Shown here: positions 15,828 to 24,486 of the stretch, piece by piece | How positions within the stretch are numbered: position 1 is the stretch's first letter | How the letters are laid out: the number at the start of each line of letters is the position of its first letter | From: Firm-04 sp045591925 | GTDB lineage: Bacteria; Bacillota; Clostridia; Oscillospirales; Ruminococcaceae | DNA: 64,000 nt | Direction of reading: 5' to 3' | Assembly: GCA_045591925.1 (NCBI GenBank) | Contig: JAZNTW010000079.1 | Location: 5,039-69,038 of the forward strand | Made by a program: the position numbers and the translations under genes | The notes under the pieces: generated by a model | What the model saw: the letters and a program-made list of their open reading frames with translations, nothing else | Database searches by the model: none | What the model was told of the DNA's origin: nothing

Positions 15828-17096
15828 TCAGCCGCCCTCCTTATTCTGCGCGGTGCGATCCGTCAGGACAGGTGCCTGTGCCGCTTTCAGGAAGCCGGCG
15901 AGGATACCGCTTGCCAGCATCGAGCTGCCGCCCTGTGAAATAAACGGAATCGTTACGCCCGTAAACGGAATCACATTGCAGGAACCGAAAATATTCAGCG
16001 CCATCTGTACGATAAACGCTGCAGCCACGCCGACTGCCAAGCCGGAATGATAGTAGCTGCGCGGCGGAACGGTCAGAATCGAAGCCGGCAGAAACAGCAC
16101 CAGAATAATGGTCATCATGCCGGTAAACAGTCCCCATTCCTCACAAATAGTCGAGAACACAATATCCGTGCGCGACGCGGCGACATGAATCAGCGAACCG
16201 TTTCCGGCACCCTTGCCGAACCAGCCGCCCTCTGCAATCGCGGTCAGCGCTCTCACCTGCTGATAGCCGGAGCCTGTCATATCCGACCAGATATCGGAGT
16301 GCAGACGCGCCTGTACGTATTCGGGCGCGAGCTTCCATGCAAAAATGACCGCTATCACGCCGCAGGCTGCAAGAAACGCAATCAGACGGAACGACATTTT
16401 TTCACGCAGATAACAGAACCGCAGCAGCATTCCGCAGCCGGCAATCGCAACAAATGTCGGCAGCGAACCGAGGTCTCTGCACCACCATTGCAGACCGGCA
16501 ATGACAACCGTACAGAGAATCAGCATCAGATTATCCGGCACGAAGTGAACGCCTGCCACCTCGGATTTATTGAGCTGCTTGCGCACCGAGCTTGCGCAGA
16601 TCAATACGAATACCGGCTTGACAAATTCCGACGGCTGAATCGTAAACACGCCAAGGTCGATCCAGATTCCACGGCTGCCCGTCAGGAAAAAGATTGCCGC
16701 GACCAGTACAAAAAACATTCCGTACCAAAGCGGCTTCAGGCGCTCTGCACGATACGGATTCCGCGTCACCACATAAGAAAGCTGACACATCAAAAACGCA
16801 GCAATTCCGAATACAAAATGCTTGACCGCAAAGGACAGTCCGCCGAAGCAGGATTGATAGATTGTGCTCATGCCAATCACAAGCATCAGAACAGTATCGA
16901 CCGTACAAGCCTCACGCTGTACGACCGCAAGGATAATCGAACCGACAAAATCCGCAGTCAGAACCGCGCACGCCATTTTGATGACCTCCGGCGTCAGCCC
17001 AAAGGAGCAGGCAACCAGCAGCATCATTGCAAAATGCGCGATCAGAACCAGCAGCAGCAAAAACGGATGCGACATCGGCTTTGTACTTTTTCTCAT
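15828..17096 (-). CDS. FtsW/RodA/SpoVE family peptidoglycan glycosyltransferase
   Basis: A 422-residue SEDS protein with about ten membrane helices. Family hallmarks are LGVFTIQPSEFVKPVF, the loop with WSDMTGSGYQQVRALTAIAEGG, WFGKGAGNG and the C-terminal VIPFTGVTIPFISQGGSSML. It polymerises lipid II together with the class B PBP encoded next. Its ATG overlaps the stop of the FHA gene by 1 bp. Whether it serves division or elongation cannot be decided here. Confidence 0.93.
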   Translation of the reverse strand: MRKSTKPMSHPFLLLLVLIAHFAMMLLVACSFGLTPEVIKMACAVLTADFVGSIILAVVQREACTVDTVLMLVIGMSTIYQSCFGGLSFAVKHFVFGIAAFLMCQLSYVVTRNPYRAERLKPLWYGMFFVLVAAIFFLTGSRGIWIDLGVFTIQPSEFVKPVFVLICASSVRKQLNKSEVAGVHFVPDNLMLILCTVVIAGLQWWCRDLGSLPTFVAIAGCGMLLRFCYLREKMSFRLIAFLAACGVIAVIFAWKLAPEYVQARLHSDIWSDMTGSGYQQVRALTAIAEGGWFGKGAGNGSLIHVAASRTDIVFSTICEEWGLFTGMMTIILVLFLPASILTVPPRSYYHSGLAVGVAAAFIVQMALNIFGSCNVIPFTGVTIPFISQGGSSMLASGILAGFLKAAQAPVLTDRTAQNKEGG

Positions 17097-17545
17097 TACG
17101 CCACGTCCCTTCCGTCGCCCTTCACAACGATCAATTTTCGATTTCCGATTTTAATCGAGTCATTTTGGTGCAGCGTACAGGGCTTCGTAATTTTTTTGCC
17201 ATTGACCAGTACGCCGTTATGCGCGCCGATATCCTCAATCTTCCACTTGCCGTTCGAGAGCGTCAAAAGCGCATGGAATCGTGAGATTTCGTGATCAGAA
17301 AACTGAATATCCGCGGATGGGTGTCTGCCAATCAGTACCTCTGCCGCACCAAGCGGATAGAGTTCACCGGCACAGGCAAGCATATAGCCCCTGCCCTCTT
17401 TTGCCCAGCGACGGTCTCCGCGGCGGCGTTCTCTGCCCGCAGCAATCAAAATCACGAGCGCACAGATATCAACAAAAATCACAACAAAAGCAGTTGCCGC
17501 TTCTCGCAGGAATGGATATTGCTCAAAAAGAATTGTAAAATCCAT
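17096..17545 (-). CDS. Membrane-anchored FHA domain protein
   Basis: 149 residues with one N-terminal membrane helix (about 17-37), a basic stretch RERRRGDRRW and a cytoplasmic FHA domain: VLIGRHPSADIQF, DHEISRFHALL and DIGAHNGVLVNGKKI, the residues that bind phosphothreonine. It starts the envelope operon with AAAGGTG before the ATG, and FHA - FtsW/RodA - PBP is a recurring order in Firmicutes and Actinobacteria, where a Ser/Thr kinase regulates wall synthesis. No kinase gene is in this window. Confidence 0.88.
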   Translation of the reverse strand: MDFTILFEQYPFLREAATAFVVIFVDICALVILIAAGRERRRGDRRWAKEGRGYMLACAGELYPLGAAEVLIGRHPSADIQFSDHEISRFHALLTLSNGKWKIEDIGAHNGVLVNGKKITKPCTLHQNDSIKIGNRKLIVVKGDGRDVA

Positions 17546-17596
17546 GTCAGCACACCTTTCTTTTTATATAGTATTTGGTTTCGCGTTTTCCTAATG

Positions 17597-17625
17597 AGTA
17601 TACCACAAGTGTACCTAATTGTCAA
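17597..17625 (-). promoter_or_regulatory. Consensus promoter of the FHA-FtsW-PBP-CotH operon
   Basis: On the minus strand TTGACA (17620-17625), 17 bp, TATACT (17597-17602), about 45 nt before the FHA start codon. Confidence 0.85.
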
Positions 17626-17663
17626 GTTTGCGGCATCCGCGCCACATTTCGCCGAGCAAAAAA

Positions 17664-17704
17664 ATAAAGGAGGCTCTCATTTCAAGCCTCCCCTTATTTT
17701 TTAT
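17664..17704 (-). terminator. Intrinsic terminator ending the 17.7-18.4 kb RNA
   Basis: On the minus strand AATAAGGGGAGGCTT pairs with AGCCTCCTTTATT, followed by a T run. It lies 39 bp before the -35 box of the FHA operon, so it isolates that operon from the upstream transcript. Confidence 0.85.
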
Positions 17705-18423
17705 TCAATTTTGATGGTATAGAAAGCATCTATATCAATGCTGCAACGAGCATTTGTGTGGAAACCGCTTCACATCCTAAGCCTTAGAGAATGCGCTCCG
17801 GTGTTTCCAAGCTACGGCAATCGTTCGTGCAGTCAACTGCCGACGCACGGAGTAAAGACCTCTTCCCATATCATCATTGGCGATATCAATATGTAAACGG
17901 CGGTGTTACGATCACATCTATCTCATTGAATTGCCGCCGGTGACCGCACCCACTGCACAGTCAAAATATCTCATCATCCTGTTTGTTACATTACGGTCGC
18001 ACACTGCTTTCGCGTCGCTCCGTCGAGCAACTGAATTCTGTGTCGGCTTCCATATCGGAACTGCATCTACAAACCGGTTCGCAAATATGATAATCATAAT
18101 CATGGATGAACCGGAATCAATCATGCGTTTCTGTCACACAGAACGTATCATGCGCGAGCCTTCGCCAATGAATGGGACATTTTCAGAGATTTCCATTGGA
18201 TTCACGCAACCTTTCCGAATCATATTTTGCGGCAGCATCCTTGCTGATCATTCATCAACTACTCACGAATTCTGCAAGTGCAGAACGGAATCGCCGCACG
18301 ATTCATATTTTATATATAAGAAGTGCAAAATCTGATAATTGAAGCTACGGGAGCATTGGCTCGAACACTTTGCCGAACCATTTGGTTTTGTTCCCGTCCG
18401 GAGAATTCCTTTGCCTTTCCTAT
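17664..18423 (-). ncRNA. Candidate large structured non-coding RNA, about 750 nt
   Basis: A consensus promoter (18430-18458) and a strong terminator (17664-17704) bracket this stretch, and no frame in between looks like protein. The RNA folds locally almost everywhere: GGTTCG/CGAGCC and CGGGA/TCCCG near the 5' end, a bulged hairpin with CGTTCTG/CAGAAACG, CCGGTTC/GAACCGG enclosing ATGAT/ATCAT, GCTC-GACG-GAGC, CGGCGG/CCGCCG, an H-type pseudoknot at 17815-17849 (CGTGC/GCACG with CGGCA/TGCCG) and GGAAAC/GTTTCC near the 3' end. Size and complexity recall the OLE, GOLLD and ROOL classes, but I cannot match it to a known family. Confidence 0.55.
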
Positions 18424-18429
18424 GGTCTT

Positions 18430-18458
18430 ATTATAGCACATTTCTTGTCGTTTGTCAA
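18430..18458 (-). promoter_or_regulatory. Consensus promoter reading into the candidate large RNA
   Basis: On the minus strand TTGACA (18453-18458), 17 bp, TATAAT (18430-18435). Both boxes are perfect, but no start codon with a ribosome site follows. Confidence 0.85.
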
Positions 18459-18515
18459 TAGTTTTTTGCAAATTTTTGTGAAAGTTTCGTGAAATTTTAT
18501 TGAATGAATCGGGGC

Positions 18516-18544
18516 TTGACATTTTCCAAAAAATCGGTTACAAT
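18516..18544 (+). promoter_or_regulatory. Promoter of the DUF1292 gene
   Basis: TTGACA (18516-18521), 17 bp, TACAAT (18539-18544), about 55 nt upstream of the coding sequence. It is divergent from the large-RNA promoter. Confidence 0.85.
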
Positions 18545-18608
18545 ATAAATTACGAACTGTGGTTCGGAAATATCAGACCGGATACATTCCGGCGGAACGG
18601 AGCGAAAT

Positions 18609-18944
18609 ATGCAAGATCAGAATACACCAATGGAACAGGATGCAATGATGGATGGTGCCAATCTCTATACGCTTGTGGATGAGGAAGGCAATGAAAAGCT
18701 GTTTGAACTGATCGACATTCTTGAGGAAAACGGTCAGGTCTATTTTGCGCTGATCCCGCACGTCGCGGATCCGGCAGAGCTGCTTGAGGAAGAAATCGAG
18801 CTGGTCGTGCTGAAATGCACAACGGATGCAGACGGCATCGAGGTTCTTGAGCCGATCGAAACCGATGAAGAATATGAGCGCATCGCAGAAGCATTCCTCG
18901 AAAGACTCAACGAGGATGAAGATGACGATGAGGAAAATGAGTAA
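18609..18944 (+). CDS. DUF1292 family acidic protein (YrzB-like)
   Basis: A small very acidic protein of 111 residues. The core LYTLVDEEGNEKLFELIDILEENGQVYFALIP and the following EEEIELVVLKC match the DUF1292/YrzB family, which is widespread in Firmicutes and of unknown function. The C terminus is a run of Asp and Glu. The ATG at 18609 is preceded by CGGAGCG. It has its own promoter and is followed by the probable 6S RNA gene. Confidence 0.85.
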   Translation: MQDQNTPMEQDAMMDGANLYTLVDEEGNEKLFELIDILEENGQVYFALIPHVADPAELLEEEIELVVLKCTTDADGIEVLEPIETDEEYERIAEAFLERLNEDEDDDEENE

Positions 18945-19038
18945 AATCCACTAACATTTGGCAAAATATTTGTTCATTCTGCTAGTTGATTTTTTCGGAT
19001 GAATCTGATATACTAGTATTAACACAAAACATTCTGCC

Positions 19039-19067
19039 TTGTACGACCAAGCCTGTTTTGATATAAT
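19039..19067 (+). promoter_or_regulatory. Promoter of the small RNA at 19074
   Basis: TTGTAC (19039-19044), 17 bp, TATAAT (19062-19067). Confidence 0.65.
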
Positions 19068-19073
19068 CCAACA

Positions 19074-19258
19074 CTTATATTCAGGGAATCCTGACTCTGC
19101 GTCAAGAATTGCAGGCCTCCCGCTTCGGCGGTTGTTAGGGAGCATGAGCTGCGCAGGCAGATACCCACCTGCTTTACGCGGGTTTTATTGCGCAGGCGAC
19201 GGCAAGGCGGAGATTGCATACAATACGGACGGATCATTGAGATTCGTCCGTTTTTTTT
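19074..19258 (+). ncRNA. ssrS: Probable 6S RNA
   Basis: A transcription unit of about 185 nt without an ORF: its own promoter, then an RNA with UGCA..CUCC pairing to GGAG..UGCA as a closing stem, a CCGC-UUCG-GCGG hairpin, a long upper stem (CTGCGCA/TGCGCAG) capped by ACCC/GGGT, and a strong terminator (ACGGACGGATC/GATTCGTCCGT plus eight T, 19225-19258). Length, extended-hairpin shape and position after the DUF1292 gene fit 6S RNA, which binds sigma-A RNA polymerase. The identification rests on shape and context, not on a sequence match I could verify. Confidence 0.5.
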
Positions 19259-19356
19259 GCAGATATCTGCAAAATCACTTGCTTTTTTTTGAGAAATATG
19301 CTAAAATAAAAATATACGCCATAATGGCGAAAATCATAGATTGAGGAGGATTCTCA

Positions 19357-20298
19357 ATGCCAGAACCTATGCAGCCTATTACCAACCCCGTTCTCGTGGA
19401 CGCAATGGCAACCTTTAAGCTCGACCTTGCAAACCATGAAGACGAAGCAGTATTTAAAGAACACGAAAGAGCTTTCCTGCAGGCAGCCATCGAAGCGAAA
19501 TATCTCCTGCCGGCACAGGTTGAACAGCCCGCTGAGCCTCCGAAAGAGGGCGAGCCGATTCAGGCACGCGTGGCATTCCAGATCATGACAAACCCCAAGG
19601 GCGAAAAGTTTATGCCGGCTTTCACCGATGAAGTCGAGCTGAAGAAAAACCGTAAGCCGGGCGAGCGCTTCCAGGTTGCTGTGATGTCTTTTCAGGACAT
19701 CTATCAGTTCATCAAGACCAATGAAGCAATCAACGGCGTTGTCATCAATCCGTTTGGCTCTGCGCTCTGTCTGATTCGTCAGCAGATCATCGCGATCGGC
19801 GATCATAACAATCAGCCGGTTCTCTCCGCACCGCGTCCCTCTGCTGCACCGCAGCCGGCTCCCGTCGCTGTTCCGCAGCCGAAAAATCCGCTTGGTGCCG
19901 CAGAAAACTCGCGTGAACAGCAGCAGGACATGATCCGTGCCGCAATGGCGCAGCTCGATGCCGATAAGGCAGCAGCAGAAGCGTCCGACGCAGCACCGGA
20001 AACCGATCCCATCAACGATTCCCTGCTCTCCGCAATCAAGGGCGTGCTCAAAAAGCAGAAGCAGATCAAAAAGGCTTATATCAAAACCGAATCCGAAAAC
20101 GGCGAGCGCTATCTGCTCGTTGCATTGGAAGCGGATGAAAGCACTGATCTGGAAGCCATCGGCAATACCATTTCAACGGAGTGCGCAGATTATTCCGATC
20201 TGCCGTTCGACTGTGTCGCTGCAAGCTCCATCCGCGCAAAGGAGCTTGTTGCAGATAACAAGCCGTTCTACGAGAAAAAGCGCTTCGGTATTTTCTAA
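19357..20298 (+). CDS. SseB family protein
   Basis: A 313-residue soluble protein with an N-terminal SseB domain (ARVAFQIMTNPKGEKFMPAFTDEVEL, then FQDIYQFIKTNEAINGVVINPFG at about residues 109-131), a Pro/Ala-rich linker (about 152-175) and a C-terminal alpha/beta domain (LLSAIKGVLKKQKQIKKAY, YLLVALEADES) like SseB_C. SseB was named for enhanced serine sensitivity in E. coli; the biochemical role is not known. GAGGAGG lies before ATG 19357. It is separate from the GH5 genes that follow. Confidence 0.8.
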   Translation: MPEPMQPITNPVLVDAMATFKLDLANHEDEAVFKEHERAFLQAAIEAKYLLPAQVEQPAEPPKEGEPIQARVAFQIMTNPKGEKFMPAFTDEVELKKNRKPGERFQVAVMSFQDIYQFIKTNEAINGVVINPFGSALCLIRQQIIAIGDHNNQPVLSAPRPSAAPQPAPVAVPQPKNPLGAAENSREQQQDMIRAAMAQLDADKAAAEASDAAPETDPINDSLLSAIKGVLKKQKQIKKAYIKTESENGERYLLVALEADESTDLEAIGNTISTECADYSDLPFDCVAASSIRAKELVADNKPFYEKKRFGIF

Positions 20299-20423
20299 TT
20301 TCGTACCGCACGGTTGCCGCTGCGCTGACTGCGCCGCAAACGGGTAGCGGTGCTGAGGTGCTGCAGCCGTCCGATTTTTCTGTGCTGTACCGCACAGACA
20401 ACCATTTTCGAGGGGGAATTCCT

Positions 20424-22358
20424 ATGAAGCACAAGGTATTGCTGTCAGCGTCTCTGGCAGCACTCATCGCTGTTTCTGCGAACGCGATGTATCCGAAGAG
20501 CACGCAGCTCAACGGGTCTTTCAACGTCGCAGCAGCCGATGACACAAATGACGACTGGCTCCATGCCGTTGGCAGCCGTCTTTACGACATGAACGGCAAC
20601 GAGGTCTGGCTGACCGGCGCAAACTGGTTCGGTATGAACTGTACCGAAAACGTGCCGCACGGTCTTTATGCAAGAGATGTCGATGATATGCTCCAAAGCG
20701 TTGCCGACCACGGTATCAACATCATCCGTTTCCCGATTTCCACAGAGCTTCTGCTCTCCTGGATGGACGGCGATCCGCTGCCGGTTGCTTCGGTGCAGGC
20801 AAGCTACAATCCGCCGCAGGATGTCATCGGTGAGGATGGAACCGTAACGCCTGCCGGAAAATACGGCAATATCAACCGTGATTTCGTGCTTGAGGACGGC
20901 AAAACGCTCAAGAACAGCATGGAGATTTTCGATATCATCATGCAGAAATGTAAAAAATACGGTATCAAGGCGCTGATCGACGTTCACAGCCCTGCTTCCC
21001 ACAACTCCGGTCATAATTACACCTTGTGGTATTATGAGCCGACCGCCGATGACTGCGATGGAATGGCAATCGGTCATTTCTCCAAAAAGCAGATCACTTG
21101 GGATGATTGGAAAGACTCAATCACATGGCTGGCAGAAAAATATGCAAACGATGATACCATTCTTGCCTACGACCTGAAAAATGAGCCGCACGGCAAGAGA
21201 CTGTATTCCGGCAGTGAATGTCCGCCCAGCATGGCAAAATGGGACGATTCCACCGATAAGAATAACTGGAAATATTCCTCGGAGGAATGTGCAAAATCCA
21301 TCCTCAAGGTCAATCCGCACGCATTGATTTTGATCGAAGGCATTGAGCAGTCCCCCATTCTGGAAAAGGGCGTTACATGGGATATGCCCGATAAATTCAA
21401 TCCGCAGCCCGGCGAGGAGCAGTGGTACGGCGCATGGTGGGGCGGCAACCTCAGAGGCGTCAAGAATCTCCCTGTTCTGCCGGATTCCGGTCAGATCGTA
21501 TATTCGCCGCACGATTACGGTCCCTCCGTCTACGCGCAGTCTTGGTTCGATAAGGACTTCAATACCGAAACCCTGCTCGATGATTACTGGCGTGATACTT
21601 GGGCTTATATCAATGAGGACGATATCGCACCGCTGCTGATCGGTGAATGGGGCGGCCATATGGATGGCGGCAAAAACCAGAAGTGGATGACGCTTCTGCG
21701 CGATTACATGATCGACAATCACATCAACCATACATTCTGGTGTCTGAACCCGAATTCCGGTGACACCGGCGGTCTGCTCGATACGCAGTTCGCAAACTGG
21801 GATGCTGAGAAATACGGTCTCTTTGAGGAATCGCTCTGGCAGACAGCCTCCGGCAAATATATCGGTCTCGACCATCAGGTCGCGCTCGGAAAAAATGGTC
21901 TGTCGCTCAGCGAATTCTATTCCGGTATCGCAAGCTCGGAGGGCTCGAATCTGGACGGCGGCAAAAAGAGTGATGGTCCTATCACGACAACGCCAACCAC
22001 CAAGCCCACAACTACTACAACCGAAAAAGCCACAACTACCACCACAAAAGCCACAACTTCCACTACAAAAGCTACAACTTCCACTACAAAAGCCACTACC
22101 ACCACAGAAACAGAAACAACGCCGACCGCTTCCCCAACCAAATGGGGCGACGCGAACACGGACGATATTGTTGACGTTGCAGACGCAGTTTTGATCGCAC
22201 GCTTTGTCGCTGAGGACGCTACGGCTTCCATCAGCGCACAGGGCAAGCTCAATGCAAGCGTCACCGATGGCAAAAATATCAATGCCGATTGCACGGTCAA
22301 GATTCTGCAATTCATCGCAAAAATCATCACAGAAGAAGATCTTGCTCCTACAAAATAA
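20424..22358 (+). CDS. Cellulosomal GH5 endoglucanase with Thr-rich linker and dockerin
   Basis: Start at ATG 20424 (MKHKVLLSAS), which has GAGGGGG upstream and opens a signal peptide (1 to about 37). The GH5 catalytic domain spans about 40-500 with acid/base E254 in DLKNEPHGK and nucleophile E408 in LIGEWGGHM; LTGANWFGMNC resembles the GH5_1 endoglucanases. Residues 520-570 are a Thr/Lys/Ala linker with repeated TTKATTST units. Residues 573-644 are a dockerin (GDANTDDIVDVADAVLIARF and a second, less regular loop). It should cleave beta-1,4-glucan outside the cell while bound to a scaffoldin. It is a paralogue of the next gene. Confidence 0.93.
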   Translation: MKHKVLLSASLAALIAVSANAMYPKSTQLNGSFNVAAADDTNDDWLHAVGSRLYDMNGNEVWLTGANWFGMNCTENVPHGLYARDVDDMLQSVADHGINIIRFPISTELLLSWMDGDPLPVASVQASYNPPQDVIGEDGTVTPAGKYGNINRDFVLEDGKTLKNSMEIFDIIMQKCKKYGIKALIDVHSPASHNSGHNYTLWYYEPTADDCDGMAIGHFSKKQITWDDWKDSITWLAEKYANDDTILAYDLKNEPHGKRLYSGSECPPSMAKWDDSTDKNNWKYSSEECAKSILKVNPHALILIEGIEQSPILEKGVTWDMPDKFNPQPGEEQWYGAWWGGNLRGVKNLPVLPDSGQIVYSPHDYGPSVYAQSWFDKDFNTETLLDDYWRDTWAYINEDDIAPLLIGEWGGHMDGGKNQKWMTLLRDYMIDNHINHTFWCLNPNSGDTGGLLDTQFANWDAEKYGLFEESLWQTASGKYIGLDHQVALGKNGLSLSEFYSGIASSEGSNLDGGKKSDGPITTTPTTKPTTTTTEKATTTTTKATTSTTKATTSTTKATTTTETETTPTASPTKWGDANTDDIVDVADAVLIARFVAEDATASISAQGKLNASVTDGKNINADCTVKILQFIAKIITEEDLAPTK

Positions 22359-22404
22359 TAGCCGAAACGGATTCTCATAGTCAGTCATCCGCAAACGAAA
22401 CATA

Positions 22405-22440
22405 TTAAGCCCGCTCTCAGTGCATTGAGAGTGGGCTTAA
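22405..22440 (+). terminator. Inverted repeat between the two GH5 genes
   Basis: TTAAGCCCGCTCTCA pairs with TGAGAGTGGGCTTAA (one G-T pair). No T run follows, so it may be a weak terminator or an mRNA-stabilising hairpin between the paralogues. Confidence 0.5.
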
Positions 22441-22546
22441 CGCAAACACAGTTCTTTTTGTTCCGAACAGTCGGCACGAAAACGGGTATTCGCGCCGGCT
22501 GTCATACACCGGAAACGGTGAAATATTTATGAGAGGGGAAATCACC

Positions 22547-24355
22547 ATGAAAAACAAGCACCTGCTGTCATTCTGTATGGCAGCACTCGTAGCCGCAACC
22601 GGCACATTCGGCATGATGGAAAGCAATCTGCTGCTGTCAACGCCTGCCGCTGCGGTTGACGACACCAACGACGACTGGCTTCACTGCGAGGGCAGCCGCA
22701 TCTTCGACAAGGACGGTAACGAGGTCTGGCTGACCGGCGCAAACTGGTTCGGCTTCAACTGCTCGGAAAACTGCGTCCACTATCTTTGGAGTGCCGATGT
22801 CGATGACGTTCTGGAGAGCGTTGCAGACCACGGCATCAACATCATCCGCTTCCCGATTGCAACAGAGCTTCTAGTCTCGTGGATGAACGGCAAGCCGAAT
22901 CCTGTAAACAGCGTCAGCGCGAATGCAGACCCGGCGTTCACAATCAATCCGGATTTCTGCGAAGCAGACGGCAAGACGCTCAAGAACAGCATGGAAATCT
23001 TCGACATCATCATGCAGAAATGCAAAAAATACGGCATCAAAGCATTCATTGATATTCACAGCCCGCACACCGACAACTCCGGTCATAACTATGAGCTGTG
23101 GTATGGCAAGGCTGGCGTGACAACCGAGGTATGGATTGAAACGCTGGTCTGGCTCGCAGACAAGTATAAGAATGACGATACCCTGCTTGCGTTCGACCTC
23201 AAAAATGAGCCGCACGGCAAGGGTCAGGATGGTGCCAACGCGGCAAAATGGGACGGTTCGACCGATGAAAACAACTGGGCATATGCGGCAACGAAGTGCG
23301 CAGACGCCATTCTTGATGTCAACCCGAACGCGCTGATTCTGATTGAGGGCGTTGAGCAATCGCTCAGCGGCGCGATGGAGGGCGACTACTGGGGTATGCC
23401 CGACAGAAAGGACAACTCCCCTTACATCGGCGCATGGTGGGGCGGCAACTTCCGTGACGCACGCGAATATCCGATCAAGCCGGAGCACGGCACAAGCCAG
23501 ATCGTCTATTCGCCGCATGATTACGGCCCATCCGTTTACGCGCAGACATGGTTCGACAAGGATTTCACAGAGCAAACGCTGCTCGATGACTACTGGTACG
23601 ATACATGGGCATACATCAACGCCGAGAACATCGCGCCGCTGCTGATTGGCGAATGGGGCGGCCATATGACCGGCAACAACCTCAAATGGATGCTTCTCCT
23701 GCGCGATTACATGATCAAAAACCACATTAACCACACGTTCTGGTGTCTGAACACGAATTCCGGCGACACCGGCGGACTCTGGAACGACCTTCAGTTCATG
23801 CAGGGCTCCGGCACGACCATCAACTGGAATCAGGAAAAATACGAAATGTTTGAGGAATCGCTCTGGCAGACAGAGTCCGGCAAGTATATCGGACTTGACC
23901 ATCAGGTTCCACTGGGCAAAAACGGCGTCTCGCTCTCTGAGTTCATTGCATCCGGCGAGCGAAGCAACATCGACGGCGGCTCCAGCGGCAACAAGGGCAA
24001 TTCTGTTGACATCGTAACCACACCGTCTCAGGGCACTACCGCTTCGACCACCTCGAAAACCACAACAACATCCACAAGCACCGCAACATCCTCCACTACA
24101 ACTTCCACGACAACCAAAACCACCACTACGCCGACTGCGACCAAATGGGGCGACGCAAATGAGGATGGTACGATTGATATCTCGGACGTTGTACTGATTG
24201 CGCGCTTTGTTGCAGAGGACGCAGACGCGCCCATTACACAGCAAGGCAAGGTCAACGCAAGCGTCGCTGACGGCAAACAAGTCACAGGCGAATGTATTGT
24301 CAAAATCCTGCGATTCATTGCAAAGCTCATTTCGGAAGAGCAGCTTGCACCGTAA
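22547..24355 (+). CDS. Second GH5 endoglucanase with dockerin
   Basis: 602 residues from ATG 22547 (MKNKHLLSFC; GAGGGG upstream; an earlier in-frame ATG at 22529 includes the ribosome site). Signal peptide to about residue 36, GH5 domain about 38-480 with E221 (DLKNEPHGK) and E369 (LIGEWGGHM), a Thr/Ser linker of about 40 residues, and a C-terminal dockerin (GDANEDGTIDISDVVLIARF). It is very similar to the upstream enzyme throughout the catalytic domain but lacks a short insertion after the NPVNSV region and has a different linker, so this is a tandem duplication that has diverged. Confidence 0.93.
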   Translation: MKNKHLLSFCMAALVAATGTFGMMESNLLLSTPAAAVDDTNDDWLHCEGSRIFDKDGNEVWLTGANWFGFNCSENCVHYLWSADVDDVLESVADHGINIIRFPIATELLVSWMNGKPNPVNSVSANADPAFTINPDFCEADGKTLKNSMEIFDIIMQKCKKYGIKAFIDIHSPHTDNSGHNYELWYGKAGVTTEVWIETLVWLADKYKNDDTLLAFDLKNEPHGKGQDGANAAKWDGSTDENNWAYAATKCADAILDVNPNALILIEGVEQSLSGAMEGDYWGMPDRKDNSPYIGAWWGGNFRDAREYPIKPEHGTSQIVYSPHDYGPSVYAQTWFDKDFTEQTLLDDYWYDTWAYINAENIAPLLIGEWGGHMTGNNLKWMLLLRDYMIKNHINHTFWCLNTNSGDTGGLWNDLQFMQGSGTTINWNQEKYEMFEESLWQTESGKYIGLDHQVPLGKNGVSLSEFIASGERSNIDGGSSGNKGNSVDIVTTPSQGTTASTTSKTTTTSTSTATSSTTTSTTTKTTTTPTATKWGDANEDGTIDISDVVLIARFVAEDADAPITQQGKVNASVADGKQVTGECIVKILRFIAKLISEEQLAP

Positions 24356-24374
24356 CCTGCGCATCACATAACAA

Positions 24375-24420
24375 AACCGCCCAAATCAAGCAATTACGCT
24401 GATTTGGGCGGTTATTTTTT
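24375..24420 (+). terminator. Terminator after the GH5 pair
   Basis: A 14-bp stem (AACCGCCCAAATCA with its exact complement) followed by ATTTTTTTT. Confidence 0.9.
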
Positions 24421-24486
24421 TCAGGTTTATCGTGCGAAAGCGATTGATTTCAGCAAGCTGTCATCCTCGCCGTCACTTTATCGGAG

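Noticed and set aside
17877..18335. A 152-codon plus-strand open frame, and a 68-codon frame at 17918-18124 on the minus strand, in the candidate RNA region
   Set aside because: No ribosome site, no hydrophobic or domain pattern, and both run across strong hairpins; the promoter and terminator point to an RNA read leftwards.
17720..18423. ORF-less group II intron as explanation for the large RNA (a GTGCG occurs near the 5' side)
   Set aside because: No domain V-like 34-nt hairpin with the AGC triad and GAAA loop was found near the 3' end.
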